From: Sphagnum compactum
Taxonomy: Eukaryota > Bryophyta > Sphagnopsida > Sphagnales
NCBI GenBank assembly: GCA_965153455.1
Contig: OZ234494.1
Coordinates: forward strand, 3,100,001 to 3,164,000
Length of the DNA stretch: 64,000 bases
Direction of reading: 5' to 3'
This document shows, piece after piece, positions 44,641-56,232 of the stretch. Both the position numbers and the translations under genes were made by a program. The notes under the pieces are model-generated. The model saw nothing but the letters and a program-made list of their open reading frames with translations. It was not told the DNA's origin and made no database searches. The first letter of the stretch is position 1, and each line of letters starts with the position of its first letter.

Positions 44641-46330
44641 ATCATAAAAAATTTATAAAATGCAATACCTGCATATGGGGCCATGCTAAAAATTATAATG
44701 ACCACATAAGTTATTATTTAAACTACAAGATCGTTTTGAAATGTAATACTTGCATGCGATGCCATGCAAGGCATATTTTAAACATCATTGCAATACCTAC
44801 ATAGAGGTTTCCTTAACCCATAGTACATTAGGTTTAATAACATTACCTACATATAATCTTCCTAATACACATGAAAACATTAGTCTTCTTCGCTTGCACA
44901 ATACTTGCTTAACAAGACTTAACTAACATTGAAATTTTTCTCCAATTATAATACCCGCATCAACGACCTAAACCACCTTGTGTTAACTACAATACTTACA
45001 TCATGAATTTTTACCCACCTTATGTTAATCAGAATATTTGAATCTAGTGTTTTTAACACACATTGGAAAATCTACTATAACTACAATACCAACATTCATA
45101 TGAGGTAACCACAATACTTCCATAATCCCTTCGGATCTGCATTGCATAAATGCAATACCTACATTTAAACTTCCCAAATTCACTTGTTGATAAGCAATAT
45201 TTGAATAGAAACTTCCAAATTTTCATTGAAGACCTTCCCAATGTATACAATGCTTAAAATTATTGGGTATTGTTTATGTATTCTTAGTGATTATACATGA
45301 AATACAATGCCCATGAACTATGTATTATCTATTAGCTAAACTTTTATATGACATTGTAGGGTTCATGTTAACATAAAACACATGTCATACATTGGATTGT
45401 TAAGTACAAAATAATATGATTAACATTTGGTACACAATAGTAATGCAAAACATTAAATATAAATGAACAAACAAACAATTTAGAGGAATATGATGCCTAT
45501 TGGATGCAAAGATTGATATTTACTTGCGAGATCTTCTTTTGCAAAAATTTGTGTGTGTGAACATTGTTTTGTGCCAATCTTTCAACTTATGGATCAAATA
45601 TCCTAAACTGTCAACTACATGATGTAATGACATTTTTAAGGGCAGTGATTAATTCGCATTTACGAAACGAATGTTCTGAATTTATGATGCCACAACTTTC
45701 ATAATGAGGTGGCAAGGCCACAAATGTAACCCCTCCTTGTGTGCATTTTTCAATGATTTCTTGCATTGTGTGATGTAAATGATCAAGTGCTCCTTCCAAA
45801 GGAGTAATGGAATTAATGGAATACACTAATGACTACTTACATGTGGGAATAATAACTATGACACATTTTAAAGACACACAAGACCTAATACCCAACCTTG
45901 CAATAGTGAGTACATGCCAAATTAAAATGCACACTAAACCTAGGACCCAACCTTGCAATACTTGCATGTCAACCTTAAAACACAAATTGCACCTAGGACC
46001 TAAACTTGCAATATTTGCATGTTAATTTTAAATCACACATTGGACCTAAGACCCAACCTTGGAATACTTGCATGCCAAACTAAAATATACATTGGACCTA
46101 GGATTCAACCTTGTGATAGTTGTATGCCAACCTAAAATTCACATTTGTCATGGGAACTAACCTTGCAATGTCCATAGATGAACCTTAAACACACACTGAA
46201 CATGGGACCCATTCTTGCAATATCATGCAAATATTGACATTAACCCTTGGTATTTGATCATACAATACCCGCATGTTTAACTAAAACCTACATTGCACAT
46301 GGAACCCATGCATGCAATACATTTATTCAA
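44640..46330. repeat. long degenerate array with recurrent CAATACYTGCAT-like motif
   Basis: GCAATACCTGCAT, GTAATACTTGCAT, GCAATACCTACAT, CAATACTTGC, GCAATATTTGCATG and similar words recur roughly every 40-70 bases across 1.7 kb. From about 45860 they become a clearer unit of about 65 bases: 'GGACCTAGGACCCAACCTTGCAATACTTGCATG.CAA..TAAAA' (shown here in consensus with gaps), about seven copies. No coding potential was seen. Confidence 0.65.
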
Positions 46331-47012
46331 AATTAATAACTACATACAAATTTTTTGAGCTATGATTAAACATTTGCTAATTTAATACAATTTTCCAATC
46401 ATCAATAAAATGTAAGATATATTTGTGTTGATATAATAGAGGAAACTTATTGAACTGTAATTAAATTAGAACCACACATGAACAAAATAAATAAATTTTA
46501 AAAAAACCTTTTAATTTGATGGTGTAAAGTGATGACACTCTCCTTGCAAAGCTTTCCAATGCTAAATCGAACCAAATGTCCAAATAAATCCACACAAAAC
46601 CTTAAAAAAATAAATTAAAAACCCTAAACCATTATAGTGATAAACTACATGCTCTATTTATGAATTAAAAATCAAAGTTCAAAAAATTTAAAGATTTAAA
46701 TGAGCAAATTTTCTTGTCTTTTGATTTGAATGTCTCCAAATTGAAAGATGTCTCCACTCCTTTTGAAAAGAGAGAAGGAATGAGTTTCACTTGCTTAATA
46801 TATATGAGTTCATGATTCATCTCTCTTAAATTAACCTAACCGTGAATTTAAACTTGAGATAATTGATTTCATTGAATTCGACAAAGATATTAGCTTGAAT
46901 ATTTTTAAGTGCAAGTTAGGAGCTCGAGCTTTGCTTTTAAAAAAAACTTTGTTTTTTCGTCTTTGAGGATATGTTAGCTTAGCTGGCCTCTTCCTATTTT
47001 TAAAAATATCTT
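46331..47012. other. AT-rich intergenic DNA, nothing recognised
   Basis: No ORF of note, no structured repeat, no RNA gene. Confidence 0.55.
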
Positions 47013-47321
47013 TTATTTTCCTATTTGCATAGTCTCTACGGGGTGTTCTTGATAGAATATCATTAAAGCACTTCCCTCGGGATTGTCTGATCTTGAATGG
47101 TACATCTGCATCAAAGTTTCTCCGAAATAGCTAAAACTACACACTCTGACTTCGCAATCGAAGAGGACACCTTTGGCTTTTTGGATTTCCTCTAGTTGAA
47201 TATTTATTCTTTGTCTCGGACCCAATAATTTAATGTGTGAAAGTAGACATTTGCCAACAGCGAGGATAGGTTGCTCATCAATATAAAAAAATATTTTGCA
47301 AAAATCATAAATGTTTGGCAC
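47013..47321 (-). CDS. possible small hypothetical ORF (102 codons)
   Basis: An ATG-to-TAA ORF with balanced composition (for example KAKGVLFDCEVRVCSFSYFG and MQMYHSRSDNPEGSALMIF), slightly more GC-rich than its surroundings. No family, signal peptide or domain is recognised. It may be a fragment of a larger or transposon-derived gene, or a chance ORF. Confidence 0.2.
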   Translation of the reverse strand: MPNIYDFCKIFFYIDEQPILAVGKCLLSHIKLLGPRQRINIQLEEIQKAKGVLFDCEVRVCSFSYFGETLMQMYHSRSDNPEGSALMIFYQEHPVETMQIGK

Positions 47322-47579
47322 ATTCGTTTAACCATAAATCTTCCTTTGATCCATTTTAAGTTAGAAAGTAACCCAAGGCACTAAATCATTTAATTACATT
47401 ATGTACAATATGCAATAAATGGTGCAAATTGGAGGCTCAAGGTAGGCTATATCGATGGCAAGAAGAACTCGCAAGGTGCAATACCACACGCATGGGCGGC
47501 TTGAATAATTTCTAATTTGATGCTAGCCAAGTGAATGCAATATCCGCAATTGCATTAATTTCATTGGTCGATGTCAACA

Positions 47580-47770
47580 TCCGCATAGGTAAGTAGATAG
47601 GTAGGAGGGAGGGTTGAATAGGTAAGTAAAAATATGAATGGCATAGGCATGTAGGGGGTGGTGGGTGCTTGATTGGGCAAGTAGGCATATAGGTGAAGGG
47701 GGAAGGGGGGGGGGAGGGGGATGTGAATCTAGTTGGTGGGTAGGTAGGTAGGTAGGAAAAAGGGATGGGG
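47580..47770. repeat. G/T-rich simple repeats (GTAG, GGGA tracts)
   Basis: GTAGGTAGGTAGGTAGG near 47738-47754 and a GGGGAAGGGGGGGGGGAGGGGG tract (about 47698-47720), with further dispersed GTAG units. The G-runs could form G-quadruplex structure. Confidence 0.7.
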
Positions 47771-47821
47771 GCAAAATGCCCAATTGGGTGAAAGAACCCA
47801 ATTAGGAAAACAAAAGCTTCT

Positions 47822-49000
47822 CCTGACTTGCAGTGATTTTTGTCATAATTGATGAATCTCTTGGGGTTTGATTCTTGAGACCCTTTCTCATGTTTGTCAT
47901 GGTTGAGGATAAAATCTTTGTTGCACCTACTCAGTTTTTTGCATGATGCCTTGACATGATGTCAGAAGTGTTTAACCCTGATGGATGCAAATCTAGAGTT
48001 GTGTTGTTGCAACCTCTCATGTTTGTGACTCTTGCTGGACATGGCTCACCCAGCTAGCTCATCACAAGCTTTTGCATGTGAGCCAAAACTGGTTGAAATT
48101 TGACAAAAGGGCAAAAAATTGTCTCTTTGCTCAACATACTCTCATTGTGATCAAATGTTTTGTTTACTGTAAGATTTGGGGACACTGTGCTTGACTCAAA
48201 GCATTAAGCACCAGCAGAATGTTTTCAGTGTGTCTGGGGGGAAACTACCCTCCACAATGGTGGCGCATTTCACTTCTTGAAACACCCATCTCTTTGTTTT
48301 TCATCACTTCCATGGTACCTGGCATCATGAACAATTATGCTTCTGCTGAGTCTTTCGCCAGTCATCATTGCCCTCAGAGCAGAATTCCTGAAGTAAGCGG
48401 CAACCCTTGAATCTGCTTGGCAGGTGCTAATTTGATGAAAGCCCCCCCCCCACCCTACCCTACCCTACAAATGAGCGAATTCTCAAAGGTTGGATAATGC
48501 AGAAGTTGATCTAAGTTACATCCACGAAGTAGACCAATATAAGAACCATCGGATCTGTATCAGTTGGTCACAGAGCTTCGGTAGACATATGAATGCAAGT
48601 CAAAACGCCCAAAAAAAAAACACTCAAATCATCTCAAGTTGCAGAGTAAATTTTGTTAGGTTCTCTCATAACATAAGTACCCTTGGGTAGACGTGTAAAT
48701 GCCGTCAAAACACATGAGACAAAAAGAAACTCAAATCATCTCAGGTTGAGCATCATCTCAGGTTGAGCAAAAGTTTGCTCCTCTAATATCTTCCTTTGAT
48801 CAAATCTCATCTTGTAGTTTGACTGCACTCCTTTGTTTCAGGAAACCCAACAGTTTTGCTCTTGAGTTTTCCTGATTTTGCGAATCACTTTAATATCAAT
48901 TAACCAATACAACTTGTAATGCAAGGTCGATCTTTTTAACTAGTTTTAATGCAACACAAAATGAAACAACTCAAAAACAAAACAAGAGTTTAGAATTACA
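47822..49000. other. intergenic DNA upstream of the LUL-like gene
   Basis: No supported gene. Contains a poly-C run with CCCTAC repeats (about 48441-48468) and a duplicated CTCAAATCATCTCARGTTG block around 48620-48770. Confidence 0.5.
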
Positions 49001-49001
49001 A

Positions 49002-49175
49002 GAAGGAAAGTAAAAAGCCTTCTTGCACGGAGTGCCGAAGCCAGTAAACGGCACAGCAAAGCCTCTGACTGACACCTGTTGATGATTGGAAGGAAAGTAA
49101 AAGCATTCTTGCACAGTATGCTGAGGCCGGCAAAAAGCACAGCCCAAACAAAGCCTGACACCTTGCTGTTGATCG
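49002..49175. repeat. tandem duplication of about 87 bases
   Basis: Two diverged copies share GGAAAGTAAAA.GC.TTCTTG, CACRG.RTGC.GA.GCC, GCACAGC and AAAGCCT..CTGACACC. Confidence 0.7.
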
Positions 49176-49664
49176 GCTAGATGGTTCGATTGGTCGAGGT
49201 ATTGGGTTGGTATTACTAGTCTCCCACCTATTCGCAATCCCTGTTTTAGTTTTATGGGTGGGGTTGGAAAACAGCAAGTGTAACTAAACTTTCATGTGAG
49301 AAATAGTTTTTGCAGGGTTACATACTGAGCACCGCTGAGAGATACTCTTGTTCATCTTTTTGTTGTCTTTTAGGGGGGGCCTTCCTCCCAACGCTTGGAG
49401 ATCTTGTTGTGTCCGGACCGGTCTGGGATTAGGGTTTGGGCGTGTGGATCCATTTGGAAGCGCGTAGTGGGAAAGAAGAAGAAGAAGAAGAAGAAGTATT
49501 ATTGTAAGTATTATGTTTCTTTTGTCGTGTTGTGTCTGGAGCAATCATCAAGCGAAACCTTTTGTAGGATCTGGGATCAATGAATCAGGAAGAGAGTGAA
49601 GCGAGATTTTGATCGCAAGGGACAAAATCACGGTGATCTCTGGAGCAATCAATCATGATTCTAG

Positions 49665-49805
49665 ATGGCGAATCCTTCGGGCGGCTCGGAGATTGCGGAG
49701 GTGGTGATGGTGCTGCTGAGAAGTCTGAATTCACAGATTAGGTGTGCAGGAAGGAACGAAGAAGGAGTAGGTAATGGGCGTTTAGGTTTTTGTGCTGTGG
49801 ATTAA
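49665..49805 (+). other. small upstream ORF (46 codons) in the probable LUL leader
   Basis: ATG to TAA encodes MANPSGGSEIAEVVMVLLRS followed by 26 more residues. Composition is GC-rich and protein-like compared with flanking DNA. It lies 0.6 kb before the LUL ATG. It could be an upstream ORF in the leader, a first exon of an alternative transcript (a GT follows ATTCACAGATTAG), or chance. No family is recognised. Confidence 0.25.
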
Positions 49806-50218
49806 GAATTGCGCTGTCTGTTCCTGTCTTGTCTGTGGATTTTGTTGTCTGTTAATCCACGCAGATAATAAAAAAGCGGTTGTCGAGTTTTCAGATCTGT
49901 GCAGCAAACAAGGCAGCATCAGCTGGCAAGTTTCCAAAGGTTTCATGTTGTTAGTGGGGTTAGGGTTTCACGTGTCCCAGTGTTCCACATCATGGATATG
50001 TCCATCTTTTTTGAGAGGCAGAGGAGGGAAAAAGCTGCCTCAATTCTCCAAACTCTGACAACGTGTTTTGCAAGCATCAGCTGCTGTCTTTGAAACCTAA
50101 AAGAGAGTTTTCTGTTGAAACATCTGGGCAGGGAAGTACATAGACACTAAAGAAGTTGGCAGGAATTTTTTTCTAAATCCCCCAATTTCCAAACCTCTGC
50201 CACAGTGTTGTGTAGTAG

Positions 50219-50220
<2 letters not shown>

Positions 50221-50279
<59 letters not shown>
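50221..50279 (+). repeat. (GA)n microsatellite in the LUL leader
   Basis: An uninterrupted GA run of about 59 bases ends 24 bases before the ATG at 50303, then GAAAGAAAGAAAG. GA tracts in plant leaders bind BBR/BPC factors; that role here is inferred. Confidence 0.9.
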
Positions 50280-50281
<2 letters not shown>

Positions 50282-50302
50282 CTTGGAGAGAAAGAAAGAA
50301 AG

Positions 50303-53300
50303 ATGGGGGGTGGACAAAGCAGCAGGCGTAATAGTCGTATACAACACAATTCAGGCATACAGCAGTCCCCTGGGACCATTCCTCCGCCCACAGGATACCC
50401 AGGAGCACATGTGATTCCTCTTCCAGGACCTGCCCCATATCCACCACCCTCAGGCCCCTATTCCACCAGTGGCTACCACATGCCTTACTACTATCCTCCT
50501 AATTACAATGGAGCAATGACTTCGGCGCATTATTTCCAGCAAGGTTACCATCCAAGCAATGGGCAGTACTTAATGAATGCGCCACCGCAGGGATACAGAA
50601 CAGCAGGTCCAGTCCCTCCTCAGATTCGCTCTACTTCACCATCTACAATCCCAGAAGTTGCTGAGCACCAGAAAGCCAACACAATCCAGAATGATGTCAA
50701 CTTGAAGAAGGCAACTTTGCGGCTGGAGAAAGATGAGGAGAACCCAGGATTCCATCTTGTAGCTTTCTCATTTGATGCCACTGTATCTGGAAGGTATGCC
50801 TTATCTGTGCAACCCTTTTCCTCTTCTGCACAAACTAATAGTATTCATTCTCAAGCGGTAATGGCCTCTACGTGTTATGAGTGCATGCATGTGCTCCTAA
50901 AGTTAGAATAGTACGTAGGTGCATAAGTAAGAAGCATCCCTTTATTGCTTTAGTTCAGGAACATGATCCTTACTACAAGAGTTTTTAGCAAAACAGGAGT
51001 TTGGGCAAAACTTTCAACCTCCTCAAATCCCAACCTCTCTAAAACTCTCAGTTTTGGGTAGAGATCCCCATGATTTCAGTCTTTCTTTCTTCTCACATAG
51101 ACAAGATAGCTCTATCTTCTATTCTGAACCTCCTTTCCATCATGAGTGTGTTCCTTTGATGCTTGGAAGATTTTGGTCTCCTCTGCTAGTACCTTGGAAA
51201 GTATGTGAAATCTTTAGGTCCAGATTTCTATATTTATAGAGAAGTGGCTTATGGGTTGAGGCCTCCTGGAAGTCCAGAAGGTTTTGAATAGTGATTGTAT
51301 TGTTCCATTTTCCAAATATCCGATTGACCCTTTCTTTCATCATGTCATTTTGTGTGACCTAGACATTCTTTCAAGGTCCAATTTGTTTCACATTTTTCCT
51401 AGAGGTGTTAAAAGTCTGGAAAGTCTTTCTCTGAATGGTTTTGATCAAGTTCTTAAAAGATTTGTTGCTAAGCAAGAGGAGATGCTAGAAGTGTGTGAAA
51501 TCTAGAGTGAAAGGAAATCAAAAGTCCTTGGCTTTACCAAGTTGAAGGTTCAATGGACTCTTAGTGCCTTGGCCATGATGGTCCTCTGGTTCCTTTTCTC
51601 TTGTGTTGATTCCAAACACCTTAAAGGACTTAAAAAGATTCTAGTAGTCTTATTTTTTATTACCTATGAGTCTAGTAGTCTTATTTTTTATTACCTACGA
51701 TTCTAGTAGTTTTGTTTTTTATCACCTACATGAATAAATCTTTAGTTTTCAATGAGATTAACCCTCTTGAAGGGCACTATTTGAAGTCCAGTTTGTTGAA
51801 ATCTGAAGTTCTGAATCTTCTAATTCTTTCCATGCTCTAATAAGTTCAAAGCAAAGTGTGGCCCTGGTCTTCCACATCTTTTGTGTGGATTGGAAGTTCT
51901 GTAAAAACCCTACAATAAAGATTTATGGATGTAGCTAGTTCTACTTCTCTCTCTGAGAAGTCTGTAAATGGCTAAGCTCCTTCTATAAAGCTATCCTGCT
52001 GGTGATGAATGACTTGTGGGCCGCCAAGTTACAAGAAGCTGATTTATAGACTCAGAATTATAGGGTTCTTATTCCATAGGAGTACTTGAAGTTCTCAAGC
52101 TCTTGAATCACTCAAGCACTGACAAATGTTCTCTCCTTTCCTGCACTCTTTTGATTTCTCAATTCTTCATACCAACATCAATCTACCAAATTTGGAAGTA
52201 AGAATGAAAGTTGTAATGAATAAAGTTCTTGATAGGATGTGGGAAGTCCCATTTGTTTTGAATTTTTGTGGGTTCAGAGGTTAGATCTTCACTTCAACTA
52301 TGATTGATTGAAGAGTAAGGACCAGATTAGTTCTATGGAGTCTCTCCATACCTTCAAGGTAAAAGATGCTGCAGCTTTATCTTCTTGGCTAGATTTTGTG
52401 CTAAATAACTTGTTCCTCTCATTTGCTCAGTTGAGTTAAGCAGTTAATTGGTATCCCAATGGGTACTAGTGCTGTGTTTTTAGGTAGCCTCTTCCTCTTC
52501 TCATAGAAGTTTGATTATTTGGGATTGTCTTATTCAGCCTTATTCATGTTGGTTTGTTCATGAGTTATCCTTAGAGATAAGGTTTGTAGACGATCTGTTT
52601 GTTCCTGATATCCCTGGTTTCTCCAAACTTCTCCAATTAGATTGGTAGGGGCATATACCCTAAATCATTTTGCAAGCTTAATTGAACTATAATAGCTTCC
52701 CTTGCTATTTCTTGGATTTAGCAATATTCCAAGATTCCAAAGGCTTAAGGCATTAACATTTTTTACAAGCATTCTCAACCAGAATATGCACTTATTAACA
52801 TGATTCGTTTGCCTCATGTGGATTCCAATATTTCAGATTGTGCAAACTTTGAGGTGCTTAATAATCAGTTTTGTACATTCTTGAGGCTTTTGTCGCTCAA
52901 TTGGTGAGCTTAATCAGTCTGCTGAAGAAAAAAGGTTACTCTTCAAAGTTTCTTTGAGTTGGACCAGAGAAGTTTGCTCAACACTGAAAGATTTCTAATC
53001 GGTGTTTCTGCCTTTGGAATCTTCAAAATGATAATTTCAAAGTCTTCTTAATCCTAAGTGGGGAGCTTTCCTAAGTCCACTTTACCCCTAAAAATCTTGC
53101 TTTCAAAATTCTCCAAACCGTTTCTCTCTTTTCTTCGTCCTTTCTTCTATTGCCTTTGTCCTTTTTTCTTTCTCTCTTGTTTTTCACTCCTTTTTCTGCT
53201 TGAGGTTTTTGCTCTTCTACAACTTTTTTGTTTTCTGAGCTAGCCAGCAATGTTACCAAGTCTTCCCATTACTGCCAATCTTGTGACAGAAACTCAGTTC

Positions 53301-54949
53301 ATTGGTTAATGTTCAACTTAACCTCCACCCATTGCTGGGTGCTGATGATGTCAGTGGGGTTGCTATGGTAGGTGGTCAATACCAAAGTTGTTGCTGTCAA
53401 AGGTCCATGAACATTTGCTTGACTTTTGCTATTGTTCAAACTGCTACTCAGTTTTGTTTGTAGTCTGATTTTCTCTTTTCATTCTGATTGGGTTTCCTCT
53501 TTTTAATCCTTGCTGTTATGTTGTCAGTTCTCAAATAAGCATAATGTTATTACCAGGTCATCTCTGAATTCTTTTGAGGTTGAATTTAACCTCAAGTATG
53601 GATATGGCTATCATTTTGCTAGCTTAGTATTTATGGCAATGTGTGTTCTTGAAGTAGATTGATTTAGTCTCTAGATAGGTGGAAATGTGTGAGTGGACCA
53701 GTTTGTGGCATGTGTCTCAAGAAGTAATGCTATTTGGCAGTTTTGTTTATTGATACTGGGTATTTTGTTGTCTTGATTCCTTTGGTTGCAGCATTTGCAT
53801 TTTCTTCCTAGCAAAAGAAGGGCCAAATTGCAGTCTCACTTCCCTTAAACCCCACATCTACATGCCAGTTCGTGTACATTTTGAGAAAGGATTGGGTCAG
53901 AAGTTTCAGCAAGCTCCAGGGACAGGTGTTGACCTGTCTTTGTTTGATGAGAAAGAATTACTGAAGGGAGGCTCAGAGGAGAATGTGTTTCCCCTGGTGG
54001 TCCGCACAGAGACGGTGCCCAAGAGCCCATTTGCTGATGCGTCCTCAAGGGAAAATGAATCCTTGGGTGCACCCTTACCAAATTGGGTTCACTCACAGAC
54101 CACACAGGCTGTGATTGAAAAGAAGGATGATGGGAGCTATCATGTGCGTGTGGTGAAGCAAATTATTTGGGTGGGTGGTATTCGGTATGAGTTACAAGAG
54201 ATATATGGGATTGAAAACAGCAGGGGTGCTGGTGAGTTTGATGATAGTGACATAGGAAAAGAGTGTGTGATCTGCATGTCAGAACCCCGCGACACCACAG
54301 TGCTCCCATGCCGACACATGGTATGTATGACTGCTCTTGGTTTTCTTCTGTTTGATGAGAGAGAATGTACAAACATCAGATGTGGAATTGGGATTTTGAT
54401 TTGTACTTCTGTCCTCTGACTTGCTGGGTTGGGTCTTGAGCCTGAAGTGAATCATGTGATCACCATCTTTCCAATGATATCAGTTTTTACTCCCTGATTT
54501 TCTGTTTCTTGCTTAATAACAGGAGGTCATATGTGGTGGAAAGGTGGCTGTGTGCACATATATGATCTATTCTTTTTTGAAGACCAGGAACTGATTTGTC
54601 ACATTGTGTGGTTGTTCCATATTGTGCTACTTAGTAGGCTGGAGGTCCTGGAAGAGTTATACTAGAAAGGATCATGGTCTGGACATTGTTCGACTTGGTA
54701 AGTGATTTGAGTTATTTATTTGTTCTCATAGTCTTAGTGGTGGGGTTGGTTTGGCAGTGCATGTGTAGTGACTGTGCCAAGGTGCTCAGGTATCAAACCA
54801 ACCGCTGCCCCATTTGCCGAACTCCAGTTGAGCGCCTTCTAGAGATCAAAGTGCCAAAGAATGACTTTGTTGATCCATCTAGTGGGGTGGAGTCAAGTAC
54901 TTTTTGTTTAACTTCTGGTTCAGGAACCAGCAATTCCAAAGAGAGCTGA
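50303..54949 (+). CDS. LOG2/LUL-type RING-HC E3 ubiquitin ligase (3 exons, 403 aa)
   Basis: A mahogunin-like E3 ligase. The Arabidopsis relative LOG2 is a membrane-attached ligase acting with GDU1 in amino-acid export. Exons: 50303-50793, 53792-54320, 54758-54949. They total 1212 bases with consistent phases. The protein starts MGGGQSSRR, an N-myristoylation-type start (Gly2, Ser6). A Pro/Tyr/Gly-rich segment follows (about 20-115), then the family domain: [80 protein letters not shown]. The C3HC4 RING starts near residue 322 ([44 protein letters not shown]). All zinc ligands are present. The 3-kb intron 1 contains a retroelement relic and an intronic repeat copy. Which LUL paralogue it matches cannot be decided from sequence alone. 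Confidence 0.94.
51639..51729 (+). repeat. 31-33-base tandem repeat, 3 copies, LUL intron 1
   Basis: Three copies of TTCTAGTAGTCTTATTTTTT followed by ATTACCTAYGA, with minor changes in the third. Confidence 0.9.
52147..52980 (+). pseudogene. decayed reverse transcriptase, Penelope-like element type
   Basis: Broken plus-strand frames inside LUL intron 1 give, in order, the landmarks of a distinctive RT family. [20 protein letters not shown] (52147 on) matches the 'FDFSTLYTNI' Asp block. [18 protein letters not shown] (52450 on) matches 'GIPMGTNCAPLLADLFLF'. [11 protein letters not shown] (about 52577) matches the 'FRYIDDV' catalytic block. [18 protein letters not shown] (about 52808) and [16 protein letters not shown] follow. 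Several stops and frame changes show that it is dead. Assignment to Penelope-like elements rests on my memory of these motifs. No endonuclease (GIY-YIG) domain or element ends were found. It is in sense orientation to the host gene. Confidence 0.7.
53236..53605 (+). repeat. dispersed intronic repeat, copy E (LUL-like gene intron 1)
   Basis: Matches copy C: GAGCTAGCCAGCAATGTTACC, AAGTCTTCCCATTAC, TGTGACAGAAACTCAG, GCTGATGATGTCAGTGGGG, CTCAGTTTTGTTTG, CCAGGTCATCTCTGAATTC. It is in the same orientation relative to transcription as the SMG1 copies. Confidence 0.7.
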
Positions 54950-56232
54950 AACATGAAGCACCTATGTGTGGTTTGATGACTGCCAGAGAATGTGCAGATC
55001 CTGGGGAATGTGGAAGGTTGGTATACAATAATGACCCTGTGGAGGCTAATAGATGAGTTTAGTATATGAGTTTGAAAGAGCTCAGTGTGGCCACAACTTT
55101 GATCAATGCAAGAAGGGTCATCAGTTTCTTGAAAATGTCTATTATTTAGATTGCTGATTGAAAAAATGACACAAGGGGTGTCCTCATTTCTCTCATGTCA
55201 AATGTAATATATATATCAGTTTGACTGCAGAGTCTCCAGTCTGTTGAACTCTGTATTCAACCGCAGAGTCAGGTAGATTTAGGACATGGTTTCCAATAGA
55301 AGGATAAGAGCCCTAGGGAGAGGCAGGAGTGTTATGCTTTCAACAGCGAAAACCTCCCCCTTGTTTTGTCCTAGCTTAACAACAGCAAAGACAGCAACTA
55401 GACTTGAATAGCAACTTGTTTGGGCATGACAGAGGTTGAGTTGTATATGTGTTCATGGGTATATGAGATGTTTTTCCAAGGTCATTTACAGTCTATTTGT
55501 GGCTTGGATTTGTAAGAACTAGAAGCGGTCAATAAAACTGAATTCAATCTGAGCTAAATGATTGATAGCTGCTGTTTGTGGTCAAATCCATTAAATGTTC
55601 TGATTTTTATGACCCTCGGTCTTTGTTGCAGCTCCAATGCAGACAATACAATTCTTTCATGAGTTTGCTGCCAGGTGTTGTACAGAATGAGAGATGATTG
55701 AATGAATAGCCATGGGATGTTGGGTGGAGTTTCTACATGTTTCTTTCTAGTTGTGATTGCAGGTTTGAATGCTTGGAATCAAAATGGTGGAGTGGAGTGT
55801 TCTTGCAGCAATTGTGAAAAATAAGGAGGGGCAGAAATAAGGAGGTTTTGCAGACAACGCCTCAATCAGTCGAGGTGAGGACACCCTGCTTGCAAAACAC
55901 TGTTACACTGAGAAATCTCTATTGAATAGATACTACAATTATGGCAGATCATATAACGGGCCCATAATATCATTGCACTATGTAAGCCTTTAGTAAGAAT
56001 GTATAGATATGATTGTTTCTAGTACTGAACATCAGCTATGCTTCATTGCGTAACTTAGTTTTTGCAAGAGGATTTGTAAAGCAATAGAGGTCATGATGAA
56101 CCAACATCTGTGAAGGCTGCTACAAGCGCTGACTTGCAATGAACATTTATGATTACTACAAGGATTGTGCGTGGGTGAAACTTTTGAATTATTTTCAACA
56201 AATACTATGAAATGGTTTGAACTGTTCTACTA
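54950..56232. other. LUL/ADH convergent intergenic region
   Basis: Two converging 3' ends about 1.3 kb apart. ATATATAT near 55210. No ORF or RNA gene recognised. Confidence 0.6.

Noticed and set aside
47574-47801. 75-codon minus ORF rich in Pro and Thr
   Set aside because: Produced by GTAG and GGGA simple repeats.
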